Source of the DNA: Marinobacter maroccanus
GTDB lineage: Bacteria; Pseudomonadota; Gammaproteobacteria; Pseudomonadales; Oleiphilaceae
Reading direction: 5' to 3'
Length of the DNA stretch: 64,000 bases
NCBI RefSeq assembly: GCF_002933275.1
Contig: NZ_PSSX01000002.1
Coordinates: forward strand, 1 to 64,000
Every line of letters begins with the position of its first letter. The first letter of the stretch is position 1. The notes below the pieces were generated by a model. It saw only the letters and a program-made list of their open reading frames with translations. It searched no databases and was not told where the DNA came from. The position numbers were made by a program, and so were the translations under genes. Positions 52,555 to 62,919 of the stretch are shown here, piece after piece.

Positions 52555-54490
52555 CGTCTATCGACAGCAACGCCCCCTGTCGCGCAAACTTTTGCTCCTC
52601 GGCGCGCTGCCGGCCGTTGTCATGTTCATTGTGCTTATGGTGTTCTTCACTTCCGCGCGCCTGGAAGACGCCCGCCGGGATTTGTCAGACAGCAGCCAGA
52701 TGCTGGCGGACAGCCTGGCCCCTGCGCTGGAGTACGCCGTGGTTTCTGGTAACACCCTGGCACTGGATCAGATCCTTTCCCAGTCACTGCGCCGCAGTAA
52801 AGCCGACTGGATCCGCGTTTCTGACGTTATGGGCGACCAGATCGGATTCGTTTCCCACGAGCCGGTCGACCCCGGTGAAATGCCAGAACGCTATCAGATC
52901 TTTGAGGCCGAAATTCTCCAGCAGCCGCTGGAGCTTGGATCCCAGAGAACCGCGGAGTGGTTTGAGCCGGATTACGGCTTCGGCTCGGGCTCCCTGCGCG
53001 TTGGAACGGTTCAGGTTGGCGTTGGTCACGATGTCCTCGCCGACAGGCGACAGGATATTCTCTGGACCTCGATCGCCGTGGGCGTGGCTCTGCTTCTCTT
53101 CACCATTCTGATTATCAATCATTTTCTCGGGACGATTCTGGCGCCGATCCGGGATCTCGCTGGACGAATCGGCAAGCTCACCGCTGGTGACTATCAGGAA
53201 CGCCCCCTTAATACTCATCAGAGCTCTCTGGAGATCGTCGCCATTGAAGAGCAGCTCAACCAGCTTGCCCGTCACCTGGCCGGCCTGAAAACGGCCCGGG
53301 ACCAGACACTCGCCGCATCCGAAGGTGCCCGGGAGAAGGCTGAAATGGCTAACCAGGCAAAATCCGAGTTCCTCGCCACCATGAGCCATGAGTTACGCAC
53401 GCCTCTGAACGGGGTGCTCGGCATGGTGGATTTGATACAGGAAGACTCACTGACCCACCGTCAAAGGGAGTATCTCAATACCGCCCGCCAATCCACCGAA
53501 GATCTGTTGACGGTGATCGCGGACATACTCGACTATTCAAAAATGGACAGCGGCACCCTGAAACTCGAGAGCCAGGAGTTTGATCTCCGGGAACTGATTT
53601 CAAACTGCACCGCTACCTATCGACATCTGGCTGAACAGCAGGGCCTGGCCCTCAATCTGAAATTCTTTGGTGACTGGCCGGACAACCCGGTTGTGGTTGG
53701 CGATCCGGCGCGCCTGCGACAGGTGCTTGCCGGCTTGGCGGACAACGCCATCAAGTTTACAGGCGATGGATTTATCAACATTCAGGCAGGTTGTTTCGCC
53801 CTGGAAGACAACTGCATCATTCTCAACTGCTCGGTGAGCGATTCCGGTTCCGGGATTCCGGTAGATCGACTGCAGGATATCTTCAACTCCTTCGAGCAAC
53901 TGGATGGTGGAAATAGCCGGGGATATGGCGGCACCGGCCTGGGTCTCTCTCTGGTCCAGCGCCTGGTGGAACTCATGGGCGGCCACATTCAGGTAGAAAC
54001 CGATTTGGGGAAAGGCTCCTCGTTCCGCTTTGAGCTACCCTTCGAGCTGGCCAATCCGACCAGTCAGCCAGAGCCTTCCGGCCCACCACCCAGGGAAGCC
54101 ATCAATGGCACCAGCCACGCACTGGTGGTGGAAGACAACCCGGTAAACCAGCGCGTAGCCACGGCCATGCTCAAACGGCTGGGTTTCCAGACGGATTCCG
54201 CCAACAATGGCAAGGAAGCATTGGAGAGAGTCACCACCAATCACACTGGCTACGACATTATTCTGATGGATTGTCAGATGCCGGTGATGGATGGTTACGA
54301 AGCCACCCGATATATCCGGGAGTGGGAACAGAGCAACGGGCAGACGGGCACGCCGATTATTGCGTTAACAGCCGATGTGCTTCCGGGAACCGAAAAGAGC
54401 TGTCTGGACTGCGGCATGAACGACTACCTGGCCAAACCTGTTCGGAAGGAAATGCTTCGAGAGGTGCTCAGCCGCTGGATTCAGCTCTAG
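52547..54490 (+). CDS. Hybrid sensor histidine kinase/response regulator
   Basis: A 647-residue BarA/GacS-like kinase. Two membrane spans (about 17-42 and 166-194) flank a periplasmic part; a HAMP linker and short coiled coil follow; the HisKA box [20 protein letters not shown] has His281; the ATPase domain has [14 protein letters not shown] and [10 protein letters not shown]; and a receiver domain starts about residue 525 with [11 protein letters not shown], phospho-acceptor Asp575 in [11 protein letters not shown] and the Lys in DYLAKPV. No separate regulator with an output domain is seen. Its start overlaps the binding-protein gene by 8 bases, so the two are translationally coupled and probably form a ligand-sensing pair. 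Confidence 0.92.
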   Translation: MSNVYRQQRPLSRKLLLLGALPAVVMFIVLMVFFTSARLEDARRDLSDSSQMLADSLAPALEYAVVSGNTLALDQILSQSLRRSKADWIRVSDVMGDQIGFVSHEPVDPGEMPERYQIFEAEILQQPLELGSQRTAEWFEPDYGFGSGSLRVGTVQVGVGHDVLADRRQDILWTSIAVGVALLLFTILIINHFLGTILAPIRDLAGRIGKLTAGDYQERPLNTHQSSLEIVAIEEQLNQLARHLAGLKTARDQTLAASEGAREKAEMANQAKSEFLATMSHELRTPLNGVLGMVDLIQEDSLTHRQREYLNTARQSTEDLLTVIADILDYSKMDSGTLKLESQEFDLRELISNCTATYRHLAEQQGLALNLKFFGDWPDNPVVVGDPARLRQVLAGLADNAIKFTGDGFINIQAGCFALEDNCIILNCSVSDSGSGIPVDRLQDIFNSFEQLDGGNSRGYGGTGLGLSLVQRLVELMGGHIQVETDLGKGSSFRFELPFELANPTSQPEPSGPPPREAINGTSHALVVEDNPVNQRVATAMLKRLGFQTDSANNGKEALERVTTNHTGYDIILMDCQMPVMDGYEATRYIREWEQSNGQTGTPIIALTADVLPGTEKSCLDCGMNDYLAKPVRKEMLREVLSRWIQL

Positions 54491-54497
54491 AGAAGCA

Positions 54498-54521
54498 CCG
54501 GCGCCCTCGCCCGGGCGCCGG
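54498..54521. terminator. Hairpin between the sensor kinase and gor
   Basis: CCGGCGCCC (54498-54506) and GGGCGCCGG (54513-54521) form a perfect 9-bp stem with a 6-base loop between two convergent stops (54490 and 54529). GC-rich, without a T-run; bidirectional termination likely. Confidence 0.6.
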
Positions 54522-54528
54522 AAATAGC

Positions 54529-55890
54529 TCAGGCTACCGGCTCCCGCATGGTGACAAATTCTTCGGCAGAGGTCGGATGGATGCCGAGGGTGGCGTCAAA
54601 TTGAGCCTTGGTGGCACCAGCCTTGATCGCAACCGCCAGTCCCTGGGTAATCTCACCCGCGTCTGGGCCCACCATATGGGCACCTAGCACCCTGTCGGTC
54701 TCATCATCTACCACCAGCTTCATCAGGCTACGTTCATCCCGACCGCTGAGGGTGTATTTCATCGGACGAAATTCGGAGCGGTAAATCCGCAGGCGATGCC
54801 CCGCTTCCCGGGCTTCTTCCTCAGTCAGCCCGACCGTACCTATATTGGGCTGGCAGAACACGGCGGTTGGAATAGCAGAATAGTCCATCTCGCCTTTGCC
54901 ATCACCGAACAGACGTCTGGAGAGCACCATGCCCTGGGCCAGGGCGACCGGCGTGAGCTGAGGCGTTCCAATGACATCACCCAGTGCCGTGATTGAGGGC
55001 ACAGCAGTCTGGAAGTGATCATCCACCACAACGTGCCCTGAAGCGCTGAGCTGAACGCCAAGATCCGTCAGGCCCAGACCGTCGACAAGCGCCCTGCGCC
55101 CGGTTGCCGCCATCACCAGCCCGGTTTCCAGAGTTTCGCCATTGTTCAGTTGAACCCGGTAATGAGCATTTTCGGCCTCAACGGATTCAATGGTCACGCC
55201 AAACCGCAGGTTCACGCCTTTCTTGCGCATTTCCTGTTCGGTAAACCGTCGGATGTCACCATCAAACCCGCGCAGAAACAGATCGCCACGGTAAAGCAAA
55301 GTCGTCTCAACACCCAATCCCGCCAGGATGCCGGCAAACTCCACAGCAATGTAGCCGCCGCCCCACACCACGGCCTGCTTGGGCAGCTGTGGCAGGTAGA
55401 ACATCTCATTAGAAGTGAGGATGCATTCCTTACCGGGCACATCCGGAATAACCGGCCAGCTACCTGTGGCAACGGTAATGTGTTTGGCCCGGTAAGACGT
55501 ATCGCCAACCACCACGGTATTGGCGTCCGCCAGTGACGCCGTCCCTTCGATGATGGTCACCCCGGCGTTTTCCAGCAACCGGCCGTAAATACCGTTCAAG
55601 CGTTCAATCTCGGCGTTCTTGTTGGCCACCAGCTTTGGCCAGTCGAAACTGACATCATCGAGCGGCACCTGCCAGCCATAACCGGCGGCGTCTTCCAGCT
55701 CGTCGTGGACATGGGCCCCGTAAACAAAGAGTTTCTTGGGCACGCAGCCCACGTTCACACAGGTTCCGCCAAGGTACCTGGATTCAACCACGGCTACCTT
55801 GGCGCCCCGCTGGGCAGACATTCGGGCGAGACGAACACCACCGGAGCCGGCTCCGATAACGATCAGATCAAAATCCTGCTGGTCAGACAC
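54529..55890 (-). CDS. gor: Glutathione-disulfide reductase
   Basis: A 453-residue FAD/NADPH enzyme that regenerates reduced glutathione. Redox-active pair Cys44/Cys49 in [17 protein letters not shown] motif [19 protein letters not shown] site [14 protein letters not shown]; and the C-terminal dimer-interface His motif [14 protein letters not shown]. Single gene, with a convergent neighbour. GGGAGAAG precedes the start. Confidence 0.93.
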   Translation of the reverse strand: MSDQQDFDLIVIGAGSGGVRLARMSAQRGAKVAVVESRYLGGTCVNVGCVPKKLFVYGAHVHDELEDAAGYGWQVPLDDVSFDWPKLVANKNAEIERLNGIYGRLLENAGVTIIEGTASLADANTVVVGDTSYRAKHITVATGSWPVIPDVPGKECILTSNEMFYLPQLPKQAVVWGGGYIAVEFAGILAGLGVETTLLYRGDLFLRGFDGDIRRFTEQEMRKKGVNLRFGVTIESVEAENAHYRVQLNNGETLETGLVMAATGRRALVDGLGLTDLGVQLSASGHVVVDDHFQTAVPSITALGDVIGTPQLTPVALAQGMVLSRRLFGDGKGEMDYSAIPTAVFCQPNIGTVGLTEEEAREAGHRLRIYRSEFRPMKYTLSGRDERSLMKLVVDDETDRVLGAHMVGPDAGEITQGLAVAIKAGATKAQFDATLGIHPTSAEEFVTMREPVA

Positions 55891-55918
55891 AGCTTCTCCC
55901 GTTAAACGTTAAATAAGG

Positions 55919-56590
55919 TCAGGTTTGGCCGGATACGGCCCCTTTGGTCTCCGGATGCACTTCCCTGAACAGCACGTGATCCTCAAAATCGCCGAGCTGT
56001 ATCTTGCCAAGGCTCCGGAACCCCTCGGATTCGTAGAAGGGCAAATAGCGATTGTTGCCGGTATCAAGAACCAGGCCACTGCCCCGAGGATTCTCTGCAC
56101 AGAGCTTTTCAACGGTTTTCAGCAACAAACGGCCATAGCCGCGATTCTGGTATTTGGGGTTAACCCCCATCATGGGCAACTGGTGCGCCAGCGGTTGCGG
56201 CAGCATGTCACGAATTTTCTGGTGGTAGTCCAGGTACCGGCGTGTGGAAGCAAAACCGGTGGTCAGGACCATACGAATCCGCCAGCTGATCTGATCAGCC
56301 AGGTTCATCCTTAATTCCGGATCCCCGATGAACGCCACCGCTACGAGCGTATCGTCAACCATCACACCGATCGCATCCTGATCAAGCTCAAAATAAAGGT
56401 CTATCAATTCCCTTATGGTGGCTCTCACACGCTGATCGTAGCCGGGGCGTCGGTGATCGAAAAGATACTGGAACGTCGGCTCGTTCCGGTAGGCGTGGAA
56501 CAGAATGGATCTGGCTTCATTGCGCGCCGTTTCGTCGAGACGAACAATGGCTGGCTCGGATTTGTTCTTGTTGTCGCTGCCGCTACTCAT
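55919..56590 (-). CDS. GNAT-family N-acetyltransferase
   Basis: A 223-residue acetyltransferase: the acetyl-CoA motif is MMGVNPKYQNRGYGRLLLKT and the C-terminal stretch has LPFYESEGFRSLGKIQLGDF. The substrate is unknown. It lies between gor and the T2SS genes on the same strand; a ribosome site GGGAAG precedes the start. No link to either neighbour is evident. Confidence 0.85.
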   Translation of the reverse strand: MSSGSDNKNKSEPAIVRLDETARNEARSILFHAYRNEPTFQYLFDHRRPGYDQRVRATIRELIDLYFELDQDAIGVMVDDTLVAVAFIGDPELRMNLADQISWRIRMVLTTGFASTRRYLDYHQKIRDMLPQPLAHQLPMMGVNPKYQNRGYGRLLLKTVEKLCAENPRGSGLVLDTGNNRYLPFYESEGFRSLGKIQLGDFEDHVLFREVHPETKGAVSGQT

Positions 56591-56646
56591 CGCTTCCCTC
56601 TCCTGCGTCAGTTCCGTGCAAAAGGCCCGGAATCTGGTTTTCAGAA

Positions 56647-57177
56647 TCAGATGGCCAGTGTTAAACGAACGGATACCCGCCCGGGTTCACTTGCCCTGTC
56701 CATGGCGGCCTGGTCGATGACCACGCCATGGTTGCCATTCAGGCGCTCCAGCCACGCAGCCACTTCAGCAAAGGGCGCGTTCTCAAGCCAGACACGAATG
56801 GCGCCTTCGCCGCTGGGTTCAAACCGCTGAAGCGACAGGCCAGCCTCACCGGCGGAACGGGTCACCAGGGCCATCAGGGCGCGGCCATCAGCGGGCGTGT
56901 CGGCCGTTGCCGCCGCACTGTTGCCACCAGCATTCCCCAGGCGTTGAATGGTCTGTTCGTTAGCCTGCATCCAGGCCAATAATTCACCGGCGTTGTCTCG
57001 CGCGGCTTCAGACTGCTCATGAAAGCCCGCTGCCGGGCGCCATACGGCAAAATACAGAATGCCAAGAAACACCGCGATGGCCAGTACCATCAGGGCCTGC
57101 TGGTCGCGGCGGGGCAACTGATCGTATTGCGCAATGAGTTTGCCGACCGCCGGCTGATCCTTGATTCGGGAAAGCAT
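56647..57177 (-). CDS. gspM: Type II secretion protein GspM
   Basis: A 176-residue inner-membrane protein: one span near residues 28-46 (ALMVLAIAVFLGILYFAVW) and a periplasmic domain (GEAGLSLQRFEPSGEGAIRV; PFAEVAAWLERLNGNHGV). GspM stabilises GspL in the T2SS platform. It is 5 bases after gspL and the last gene of the gspE-M run. Length fits the family. Confidence 0.9.
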   Translation of the reverse strand: MLSRIKDQPAVGKLIAQYDQLPRRDQQALMVLAIAVFLGILYFAVWRPAAGFHEQSEAARDNAGELLAWMQANEQTIQRLGNAGGNSAAATADTPADGRALMALVTRSAGEAGLSLQRFEPSGEGAIRVWLENAPFAEVAAWLERLNGNHGVVIDQAAMDRASEPGRVSVRLTLAI

Positions 57178-57181
57178 ACCC

Positions 57182-58486
57182 TTAACCTCCAGAGACCGTC
57201 AGGCGGCCACGTGCACCACTGGCCTCGTTCACCACGGAGCCTATCTGCGCTTCCAGGCCCTGGTTTGCCAACCCGTTTCGCAACGCGCTCAGGCGATCGT
57301 AGCTGTCCGCTCTCACGTCGACGATCAGCTCACCGCGGGAACGGCTGTAGTTCACTGAATTGAAGTTAACCCCCTGGCTACCCGGCAGTCGGGCATATTG
57401 CTGGCCGGTGTATTTCATCAGGGTGATGAAGTCCACTTCCGGGCCGCTGGAGCCGGCAACCCGCAACTGCCCTTCGATAACACGCCGCACATTGCCTGCA
57501 TGGGTGCGCCGGTCATTGGGGAAAGCGTCTCGATAAATCGCCATGGCCTCGCTTCGTAATTCGTCTGCCTGATTCTGGTAGTAAAACCCCATCCCGGCAT
57601 TCAGAGCCACCTGAACCCCGAACCAGACTGCTGCCACCGCAATCAACGGCTTCCATGGTTTCAGCGGGCTGGACTTGCCAGATTTCGAAGAAAACATGCC
57701 CTGGCACAGGTTCACTGGCTCGCAGAGGTGGTGGTGATGGGCGTAGGCGAGCAATTCCAGCGGCATCAGTTCCAGCATCTCCTTGCGAACGGCAAGGCGG
57801 CCAGAAGCACTGAGCTCGGTGATCGCTGATTGTTGAATATCAAACTCATCGGCGGTGCCGTAAACCGTGACCGGTATTTCAGCCACAACTTCTTCGGCAG
57901 ACGGTGCCGCGAGGGTGTGGGCAAACATACCGAGGTTTGCGGACTGCATACTCAGCCACTCGCCCCGCTCGCTTACCATCATTGCCGTCTCGCCATCCAG
58001 GCAGACAGACCAACCGCCTTCGGTACGAGGCAGCAAGGAGGCATCCGGGTAAATCGCATCCAGGCGCACATGCTCCCAGCCGCTGAACAGCTGTACCCAT
58101 TGGCCCATGCGCTCCCTGTCTATGGCAGCCACCCGGTACCCGTGGTCGGTGTGGGACCCCAGGGCCAGGTGAACAGCATCAATGTCCTGGGCGATCTGCT
58201 CCTCAACGGCGTAGGGCAAGGCCTGGTTAATGAACCTGCTTTGCTTTGCGGGAATGTCAGCCAGGCAGTAAATCGCCTCCTCACCAGGAATAAGGCCGAT
58301 TAACAGAACGTTGTCCAGGGCATTCTGCCCCAGGGTGTGCTCGATGGTATCGCGGCTGTCACCGGTGCCACGGGCCTGGGCATCGCCACTGGCGTCGTGC
58401 AGCACCCAGTTGAACATCTGGGCACCGGGATCCTGGTCAGCGTCCGCAAACGGCGGTATCGGGCGGACGTAAAGGCGATAAGACAT
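57182..58486 (-). CDS. gspL: Type II secretion protein GspL
   Basis: A 434-residue inner-membrane protein: cytoplasmic actin-like domain (1-about 275; FINQALPYAVEEQIAQDIDA; VRLDAIYPDASLLPRTEGGW), one span (WKPLIAVAAVWFGVQVALN), and a periplasmic ferredoxin-like domain ending SVVNEASGARGRLTVSGG. It contacts the GspE ATPase and GspM. It lies between gspK (3-base spacing) and gspM. Confidence 0.93.
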   Translation of the reverse strand: MSYRLYVRPIPPFADADQDPGAQMFNWVLHDASGDAQARGTGDSRDTIEHTLGQNALDNVLLIGLIPGEEAIYCLADIPAKQSRFINQALPYAVEEQIAQDIDAVHLALGSHTDHGYRVAAIDRERMGQWVQLFSGWEHVRLDAIYPDASLLPRTEGGWSVCLDGETAMMVSERGEWLSMQSANLGMFAHTLAAPSAEEVVAEIPVTVYGTADEFDIQQSAITELSASGRLAVRKEMLELMPLELLAYAHHHHLCEPVNLCQGMFSSKSGKSSPLKPWKPLIAVAAVWFGVQVALNAGMGFYYQNQADELRSEAMAIYRDAFPNDRRTHAGNVRRVIEGQLRVAGSSGPEVDFITLMKYTGQQYARLPGSQGVNFNSVNYSRSRGELIVDVRADSYDRLSALRNGLANQGLEAQIGSVVNEASGARGRLTVSGG

Positions 58487-58488
58487 GA

Positions 58489-59493
58489 TTATCCTTCTGA
58501 AATGGTAAAAGGCTCTTTGGTAATTCGGTTTTTCTGCCCGGTATCCCTGTTAACCGTCTGGACTTCGCCTTCCGGAGTCCGGAACACGGTACTGACCATA
58601 TTCACGACACGGTTATCGTAGGTAATCCGCGAAGCAACTTCAAAAAACCGTGTCTGCAACCCCAGGCCAACCGATTTGAGCCCCAGACCGGCGAACTCCG
58701 GCAAAGCCAGAAAGTCCTGAAGGTTCTCGAACCGTTCCTCTTCCCGCTTCTCAAGAATAGACGCAGCCTGGGCGTCCGTCAGCTCTTCATGCAGCGAGCG
58801 GATCACCATGGCAGTGGCGGTGTTCACATTGATCCCCGCCCCATTGACTGGCAGCGCCGCCACGTGGGGCCGCAGGGCCCGATAAATCTCTTCGGTCATA
58901 CCCTCGATCAGGCGCAGCTCGGTCACCGTGGCAAAAGGCTGGTTGGCAGCCCGGTAAGCCTGCTCGGCCATTAGATATTGGCCATCCTCGGCACCATAGG
59001 CGGTGACTGTCTGGTCGTTGGGGTCGATCCAGTCCACCAGCGAGTCCACGGAAACGGCAGTAATCCCCAGTGCAGCAAACAACTGAACGAAACGATTTCT
59101 GACGATGGGGTCCACCTGACCATTGGCACCCACCAGATCATTGAGGTTCAGTCGGCCACCCAGGTCGTCAATCTGAACCTCAGCCACGCCGTTATCATCC
59201 AGCGGCAGAACAGCGGCGTTGGCGGCCCAGAACTCGTCGAGGCTGTCGACCATCAGGTTCTCGTCCTTGTCCTCGTCAAAATCCCTGCGCAGGATCTGGC
59301 GGGCAAAGGCTTCGGCACCGAGGGCAATACTCTGGCCCTGTTGTTGGGCCAGATAGTGACCTGCCTTGAACACCCGAAGGCTCTGTTGCTGGGTCATGCC
59401 TGAAGCAAGCATGACCACCAGGGCCATGGCCAACAGCACCATGATCAAGGCGACGCCGCGCTGACGGTGAGGTAACGCCGGGATCTGCCCCAT
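58489..59493 (-). CDS. gspK: Type II secretion minor pseudopilin GspK
   Basis: A 334-residue minor pseudopilin at the pilus tip. The prepilin signal is QRGVALIMVLLAMALVVMLA; as usual for GspK, the Glu at +5 of other pseudopilins is missing. The globular domain carries helix-hairpin-helix-like phrases (LNLNDLVGANGQVDPIVRNR; GINVNTATAMVIRSLHEELT). It lies 6 bases after gspJ. Confidence 0.93.
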   Translation of the reverse strand: MGQIPALPHRQRGVALIMVLLAMALVVMLASGMTQQQSLRVFKAGHYLAQQQGQSIALGAEAFARQILRRDFDEDKDENLMVDSLDEFWAANAAVLPLDDNGVAEVQIDDLGGRLNLNDLVGANGQVDPIVRNRFVQLFAALGITAVSVDSLVDWIDPNDQTVTAYGAEDGQYLMAEQAYRAANQPFATVTELRLIEGMTEEIYRALRPHVAALPVNGAGINVNTATAMVIRSLHEELTDAQAASILEKREEERFENLQDFLALPEFAGLGLKSVGLGLQTRFFEVASRITYDNRVVNMVSTVFRTPEGEVQTVNRDTGQKNRITKEPFTISEG

Positions 59494-59499
59494 AGCGGC

Positions 59500-60279
59500 C
59501 TAGCCCCCCTGCCCGGTTGCGCCGGTGTTTTCACCGGGTTGCTCTGTGGTGGTCTCCTCTTCGGCAGGTTCCTCTTCCGCCTCACTGGCAGCCTGGTTGG
59601 CCTGATTCAGGGCACCCTGGGCAACCGCCGGATCAAAATCCGGCAGGGCAAAAGTCCGTACCAGCGTTCCGAAACGTTCATGCTCCAGAGTCACTTCCAT
59701 TCCCAGCGGCAATGGAATATCCGGGCGGCTACCGGGGGTCAATCCGGCCATCACTTCATCAGTTGGCCACTGGGGCTGCCAGCTCCGGTTGGAATCCAGA
59801 AACCGCACCTCCAGACGTTTTACACCTTCCAGAAGCAGCACGTCGCGGCTGTCATCTTCCTGGCCCTGGTCCACCATGGGCCAGTACCGGCGCCGCAATT
59901 CGCTGCCGGTGTATTCCCAGCCAACGCGCTGCAGGCCACTGCGACGGATGCCAAGGGGATTGCGCCAGCCCTGGCGGGTCAGCAACAGAGAGAAATCATC
60001 CTCTCGGCTGGACAGTGCGGGCTGGAAATCGCCGTAAATATCCCTGGCCGGTCGGTTGACCACCTGCATGATATCCCGCTCCAGCAAGAGCATGGCCCGC
60101 TGTAGCCCGTCGAACTGTTCAGCCAGTTCGTTTACCCGATCGCGGGAATTCACCACCCCATTGATAACCTGCCACACACCCAGCCCGATAACGGCGGTAA
60201 TGGTGACCGCGATCAACACCTCCAGCAGGGTGAAACCATTTTGCTGCGGCTGGCAGCGCTGGCTAGGCACGGCGATCAT
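59500..60279 (-). CDS. gspJ: Type II secretion minor pseudopilin GspJ
   Basis: A 259-residue minor pseudopilin with the prepilin signal QNGFTLLEVLIAVTITAVIG and the GspJ phrases AMLLLERDIMQVVNRPARD and RQGWRNPLGIRRSGLQRVGW. The C-terminal tail is rich in Glu and Gly (EEEPAEEETTTEQPGENTGA), beyond the usual family end, perhaps disordered. It overlaps gspI by 4 bases. Confidence 0.92.
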   Translation of the reverse strand: MIAVPSQRCQPQQNGFTLLEVLIAVTITAVIGLGVWQVINGVVNSRDRVNELAEQFDGLQRAMLLLERDIMQVVNRPARDIYGDFQPALSSREDDFSLLLTRQGWRNPLGIRRSGLQRVGWEYTGSELRRRYWPMVDQGQEDDSRDVLLLEGVKRLEVRFLDSNRSWQPQWPTDEVMAGLTPGSRPDIPLPLGMEVTLEHERFGTLVRTFALPDFDPAVAQGALNQANQAASEAEEEPAEEETTTEQPGENTGATGQGG

Positions 60280-60650
60280 TCTGCACCCACAAAGGCTGAC
60301 AGGGTATGTATCGGAACCGGCTGCGCGCCTTCCTCGCGGTAACGGGCAACCGTGACCTCCACGCGGCGCATTTTCGCCTCGGCGGTGGCGAGAATGGCTG
60401 TGGTCACGCGCCAGCGATACGGCCCGAAATCGGTGTCCTTGGAGTTCTCGGAGATACGCGGGGTGTTTTCCTGGAGGCGGATTTCATTGATTCGATTATC
60501 CGCGAGCCAGCTGGCCAGGGTTTTATCCCGTACCCGTTCGTAGCTGGAAATGTACTGGCTGCCAACCTCCGCTGCTGCGGTCGCAATCAAACCGAACACA
60601 AGCAGAGCGATGAGCACTTCGATCAGGGTAAACCCTTTGTGCGTTCTCAC
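60276..60650 (-). CDS. gspI: Type II secretion minor pseudopilin GspI
   Basis: A 124-residue minor pseudopilin with prepilin signal HKGFTLIEVLIALLVFGLIA. GTG 60650 is chosen as start: it overlaps the gspH stop (GTGA) and has GGGGAG just upstream; an in-frame ATG at 60683 would give 135 residues but lies deep in gspH. It assembles with GspH, J and K at the pseudopilus tip. Confidence 0.88.
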   Translation of the reverse strand: MRTHKGFTLIEVLIALLVFGLIATAAAEVGSQYISSYERVRDKTLASWLADNRINEIRLQENTPRISENSKDTDFGPYRWRVTTAILATAEAKMRRVEVTVARYREEGAQPVPIHTLSAFVGAE

Positions 60651-61177
60651 CCGCTGCTCCCCTCTTCGCCCGGCTTGCGCCACTCCATGGGCGACACACC
60701 ATCAGAGGCCAGCACGTGCATGGTGTCTGACCCGTTGCCGATGGTGAATTCAAGCTCGAATGGCGTTGTCTCGCCACTGGAGAAGAACACCACGTCCGGG
60801 AGCAAGGTGTCTTCGGATGAAGCCAGTCTCGGTGCGTCGCTCTCGATAAACTCGGTAACGGTCAGCCATTCGGGAAGGCTTCGGGCCCGGAACATGCGCT
60901 CGCCAGAGGCTTTCCAGTCCCCGGTCTGATCCTGAAAGGCCACAAACTGATAGCCGTCTTCTTCCAGCTTCAGGCCCAGCTCCAGATTATTGAGTACCGC
61001 CTGCTCGGAGGCTGTCTGCATGAGCAGATACAACTCCCGCACTTCGTTTTCCAGTTCACGCTGCTGGGAGCTCCCTCCCATCGTAAACACGGCAAGGGAG
61101 GCGAGCAGACCCACAACCACCAGGACCACCAGTATTTCAATCAGGGTGAAACCGGTCTGTCGGGATCTGATCTGCAC
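60647..61177 (-). CDS. gspH: Type II secretion minor pseudopilin GspH
   Basis: A 176-residue minor pseudopilin with prepilin signal QTGFTLIEILVVLVVVGLLA and C-terminal beta-strands (FFSSGETTPFELEFTIGNGS). It lies 6 bases after gspG and overlaps gspI by 4 bases. Length and position are as expected. Confidence 0.92.
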   Translation of the reverse strand: MQIRSRQTGFTLIEILVVLVVVGLLASLAVFTMGGSSQQRELENEVRELYLLMQTASEQAVLNNLELGLKLEEDGYQFVAFQDQTGDWKASGERMFRARSLPEWLTVTEFIESDAPRLASSEDTLLPDVVFFSSGETTPFELEFTIGNGSDTMHVLASDGVSPMEWRKPGEEGSSG

Positions 61178-61183
61178 AGTGAT

Positions 61184-61636
61184 TTAGCCCTCGGTATCCC
61201 AGACGCTGATATCGGCAGCGTCGCCTTCGCCGCCTTCCTGGCCGTCAGAGCCATAGGAATACAGATCGTAGGGACCTTCGGTGCCCGGACTTACGTACTG
61301 GTATTCAGATCCCCAGGGATCTTCCGGCACGCTCTTCAGGTAACCGTCCTGGTTCCAGTTCTTCGGTTCCGGGCTGCCGCTGGGCTTGGAGACCAGGGCT
61401 TCAAGACCCTGCTGGGTAGACGGGTAATGACTGTTATCCAGTCGATAGAGGTCCAGCGCATTGGCGATGTTGCTCAACTGGGTTTCCGCCACGGTGACTT
61501 TTGCCTGATCACTCCTGCCCATGATGTTGGGTGCCACGATGGCCACCAGCAGGCCCAGGATCACCATCACCACCATGATTTCGATCAGGGTAAAGCCGCG
61601 GTTGGAGTTGTGTGTATTGAGGTTCTTGATGGTCAT
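61184..61636 (-). CDS. gspG: Type II secretion major pseudopilin GspG
   Basis: Main pseudopilus subunit, 150 residues. Prepilin signal NRGFTLIEIMVVMVILGLLV, Ca-binding-type C-terminal part (EDPWGSEYQYVSPGTEGPYD; LYSYGSDGQEGGEGDAADIS) and LDNSHYPSTQQGLEALVSKP are typical. Start is ATG 61636; an ATG seven codons upstream (61657) is an alternative. It lies between gspF (about 70 bases) and gspH. Confidence 0.94.
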   Translation of the reverse strand: MTIKNLNTHNSNRGFTLIEIMVVMVILGLLVAIVAPNIMGRSDQAKVTVAETQLSNIANALDLYRLDNSHYPSTQQGLEALVSKPSGSPEPKNWNQDGYLKSVPEDPWGSEYQYVSPGTEGPYDLYSYGSDGQEGGEGDAADISVWDTEG

Positions 61637-61704
61637 TGTCTCACTCGTTATTGGCATGGATTGCTTTCGGTTCGGATTCGTCTACTGACAATCCGGCGCG
61701 GGAT

Positions 61705-62916
61705 TCATCCCACGAGATTACTCATATTCAGTATCGGCAGCATGATGGCCAGGACGATGATCAGCACCACCACGCCCATCACCAGCAGCATCATCGGCTC
61801 GAACAGCCCCACAATCGCAGCAATCTTCGATTGCAGGGTGTTCTCCTGCATACGCGCGGTCCGCTCCAGCATGCTGTCCAGCTCGCCACTGGCCTCCCCG
61901 CTGGCGATCATGTGCAACATCATCGGCGGGAAATACCCGGTCTGATCGAGGGAACGGTGTAATGAGCCGCCTTCACTGACTTTTCGGGCCGCATCCCGCA
62001 ATTCCTGTCTCAGGAAATCGTTGGAGAGCACCTCACCGGCAATGCGCATCGCCTCTACCAGCGGCACGCCACTGGTGGTCAAAATGCTCAGGGTGCTGGC
62101 ATACCGGGCGGTGTTTACCCCACGAACCATCCCGGAAAACAGTGGCAGATGTAACAAACGCTTGTGAAACCGCAGGCGGAACCCGGGCTTGGTCAGGAAA
62201 AACCGGAACACCATCAGTGCCCCGACCAGCAGTATAAACAGGTAGACACCGAAATCCGCCAGAAATTCCGACACCGCAAGCATCGCCATGGTCAGCGTTG
62301 GTAACTCCTGTCCCTGCTTCAGAAACACATCAATGATGTCCGGCACCACATAGGTGAGCAGGAACACCACGATGGCAATGGCGACGATACTCAGAATGAT
62401 GGGATAGATCGCCGCCAGCTGAATTTTCTGGCGCGCTTCCTGACGGTTTTCGGTGTAATCCGCCAGCCGGTTGAGTACCAGGTCCAGATGGCCGGCGTGC
62501 TCGCCTGCAGCCACGGTAGACCGATACAGTCTCGGAAAGGCTCTTGGAAACTCACCCAGGCTGTCTGCCAGGGTGTAGCCCTCCATGACCTTGGCCCGGA
62601 TCGCGATCAGCATGCTGCGTATTCTGGATTTCGGCGACTGCTGGGCCGCCGCAGAGAGCGCCTGCTCAATGGGAATGCCTGATTGAATCAGCGTTGCCAG
62701 CTGGCGGGTAACCAGTGCCAGGTCGGCAGCAGCCAAAGAACCCCGACTACTCAGGGGATTGCTACGGGCCTGTTTTTCCGCTGCCGGCTCAACCGCCAGT
62801 GGCGTCAGGCCGCGGTCCCGGAGTTGCTGGCGGACGGCTCTCGGGGCATCCGCCTCGACCACACCATGCTTCTGCTTGCCCCGGGAATCTAGCGCCTTGT
62901 ATTCGTAAGCTGGCAT
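61705..62916 (-). CDS. gspF: Type II secretion inner-membrane platform protein GspF
   Basis: A 403-residue polytopic platform protein. The GspF repeats (LALVTRQLATLIQSGIPIEQ and RYASTLSILTTSGVPLVEAM RIAGEVL) and three spans (IYPIILSIVAIAIVVFLLTY; VYLFILLVGALMVFRFF; GLFEPMMLLVMGVVVLIIVL) are clear. It follows gspE by 3 bases. Confidence 0.95.
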   Translation of the reverse strand: MPAYEYKALDSRGKQKHGVVEADAPRAVRQQLRDRGLTPLAVEPAAEKQARSNPLSSRGSLAAADLALVTRQLATLIQSGIPIEQALSAAAQQSPKSRIRSMLIAIRAKVMEGYTLADSLGEFPRAFPRLYRSTVAAGEHAGHLDLVLNRLADYTENRQEARQKIQLAAIYPIILSIVAIAIVVFLLTYVVPDIIDVFLKQGQELPTLTMAMLAVSEFLADFGVYLFILLVGALMVFRFFLTKPGFRLRFHKRLLHLPLFSGMVRGVNTARYASTLSILTTSGVPLVEAMRIAGEVLSNDFLRQELRDAARKVSEGGSLHRSLDQTGYFPPMMLHMIASGEASGELDSMLERTARMQENTLQSKIAAIVGLFEPMMLLVMGVVVLIIVLAIMLPILNMSNLVG

Positions 62917-62919
62917 GAT

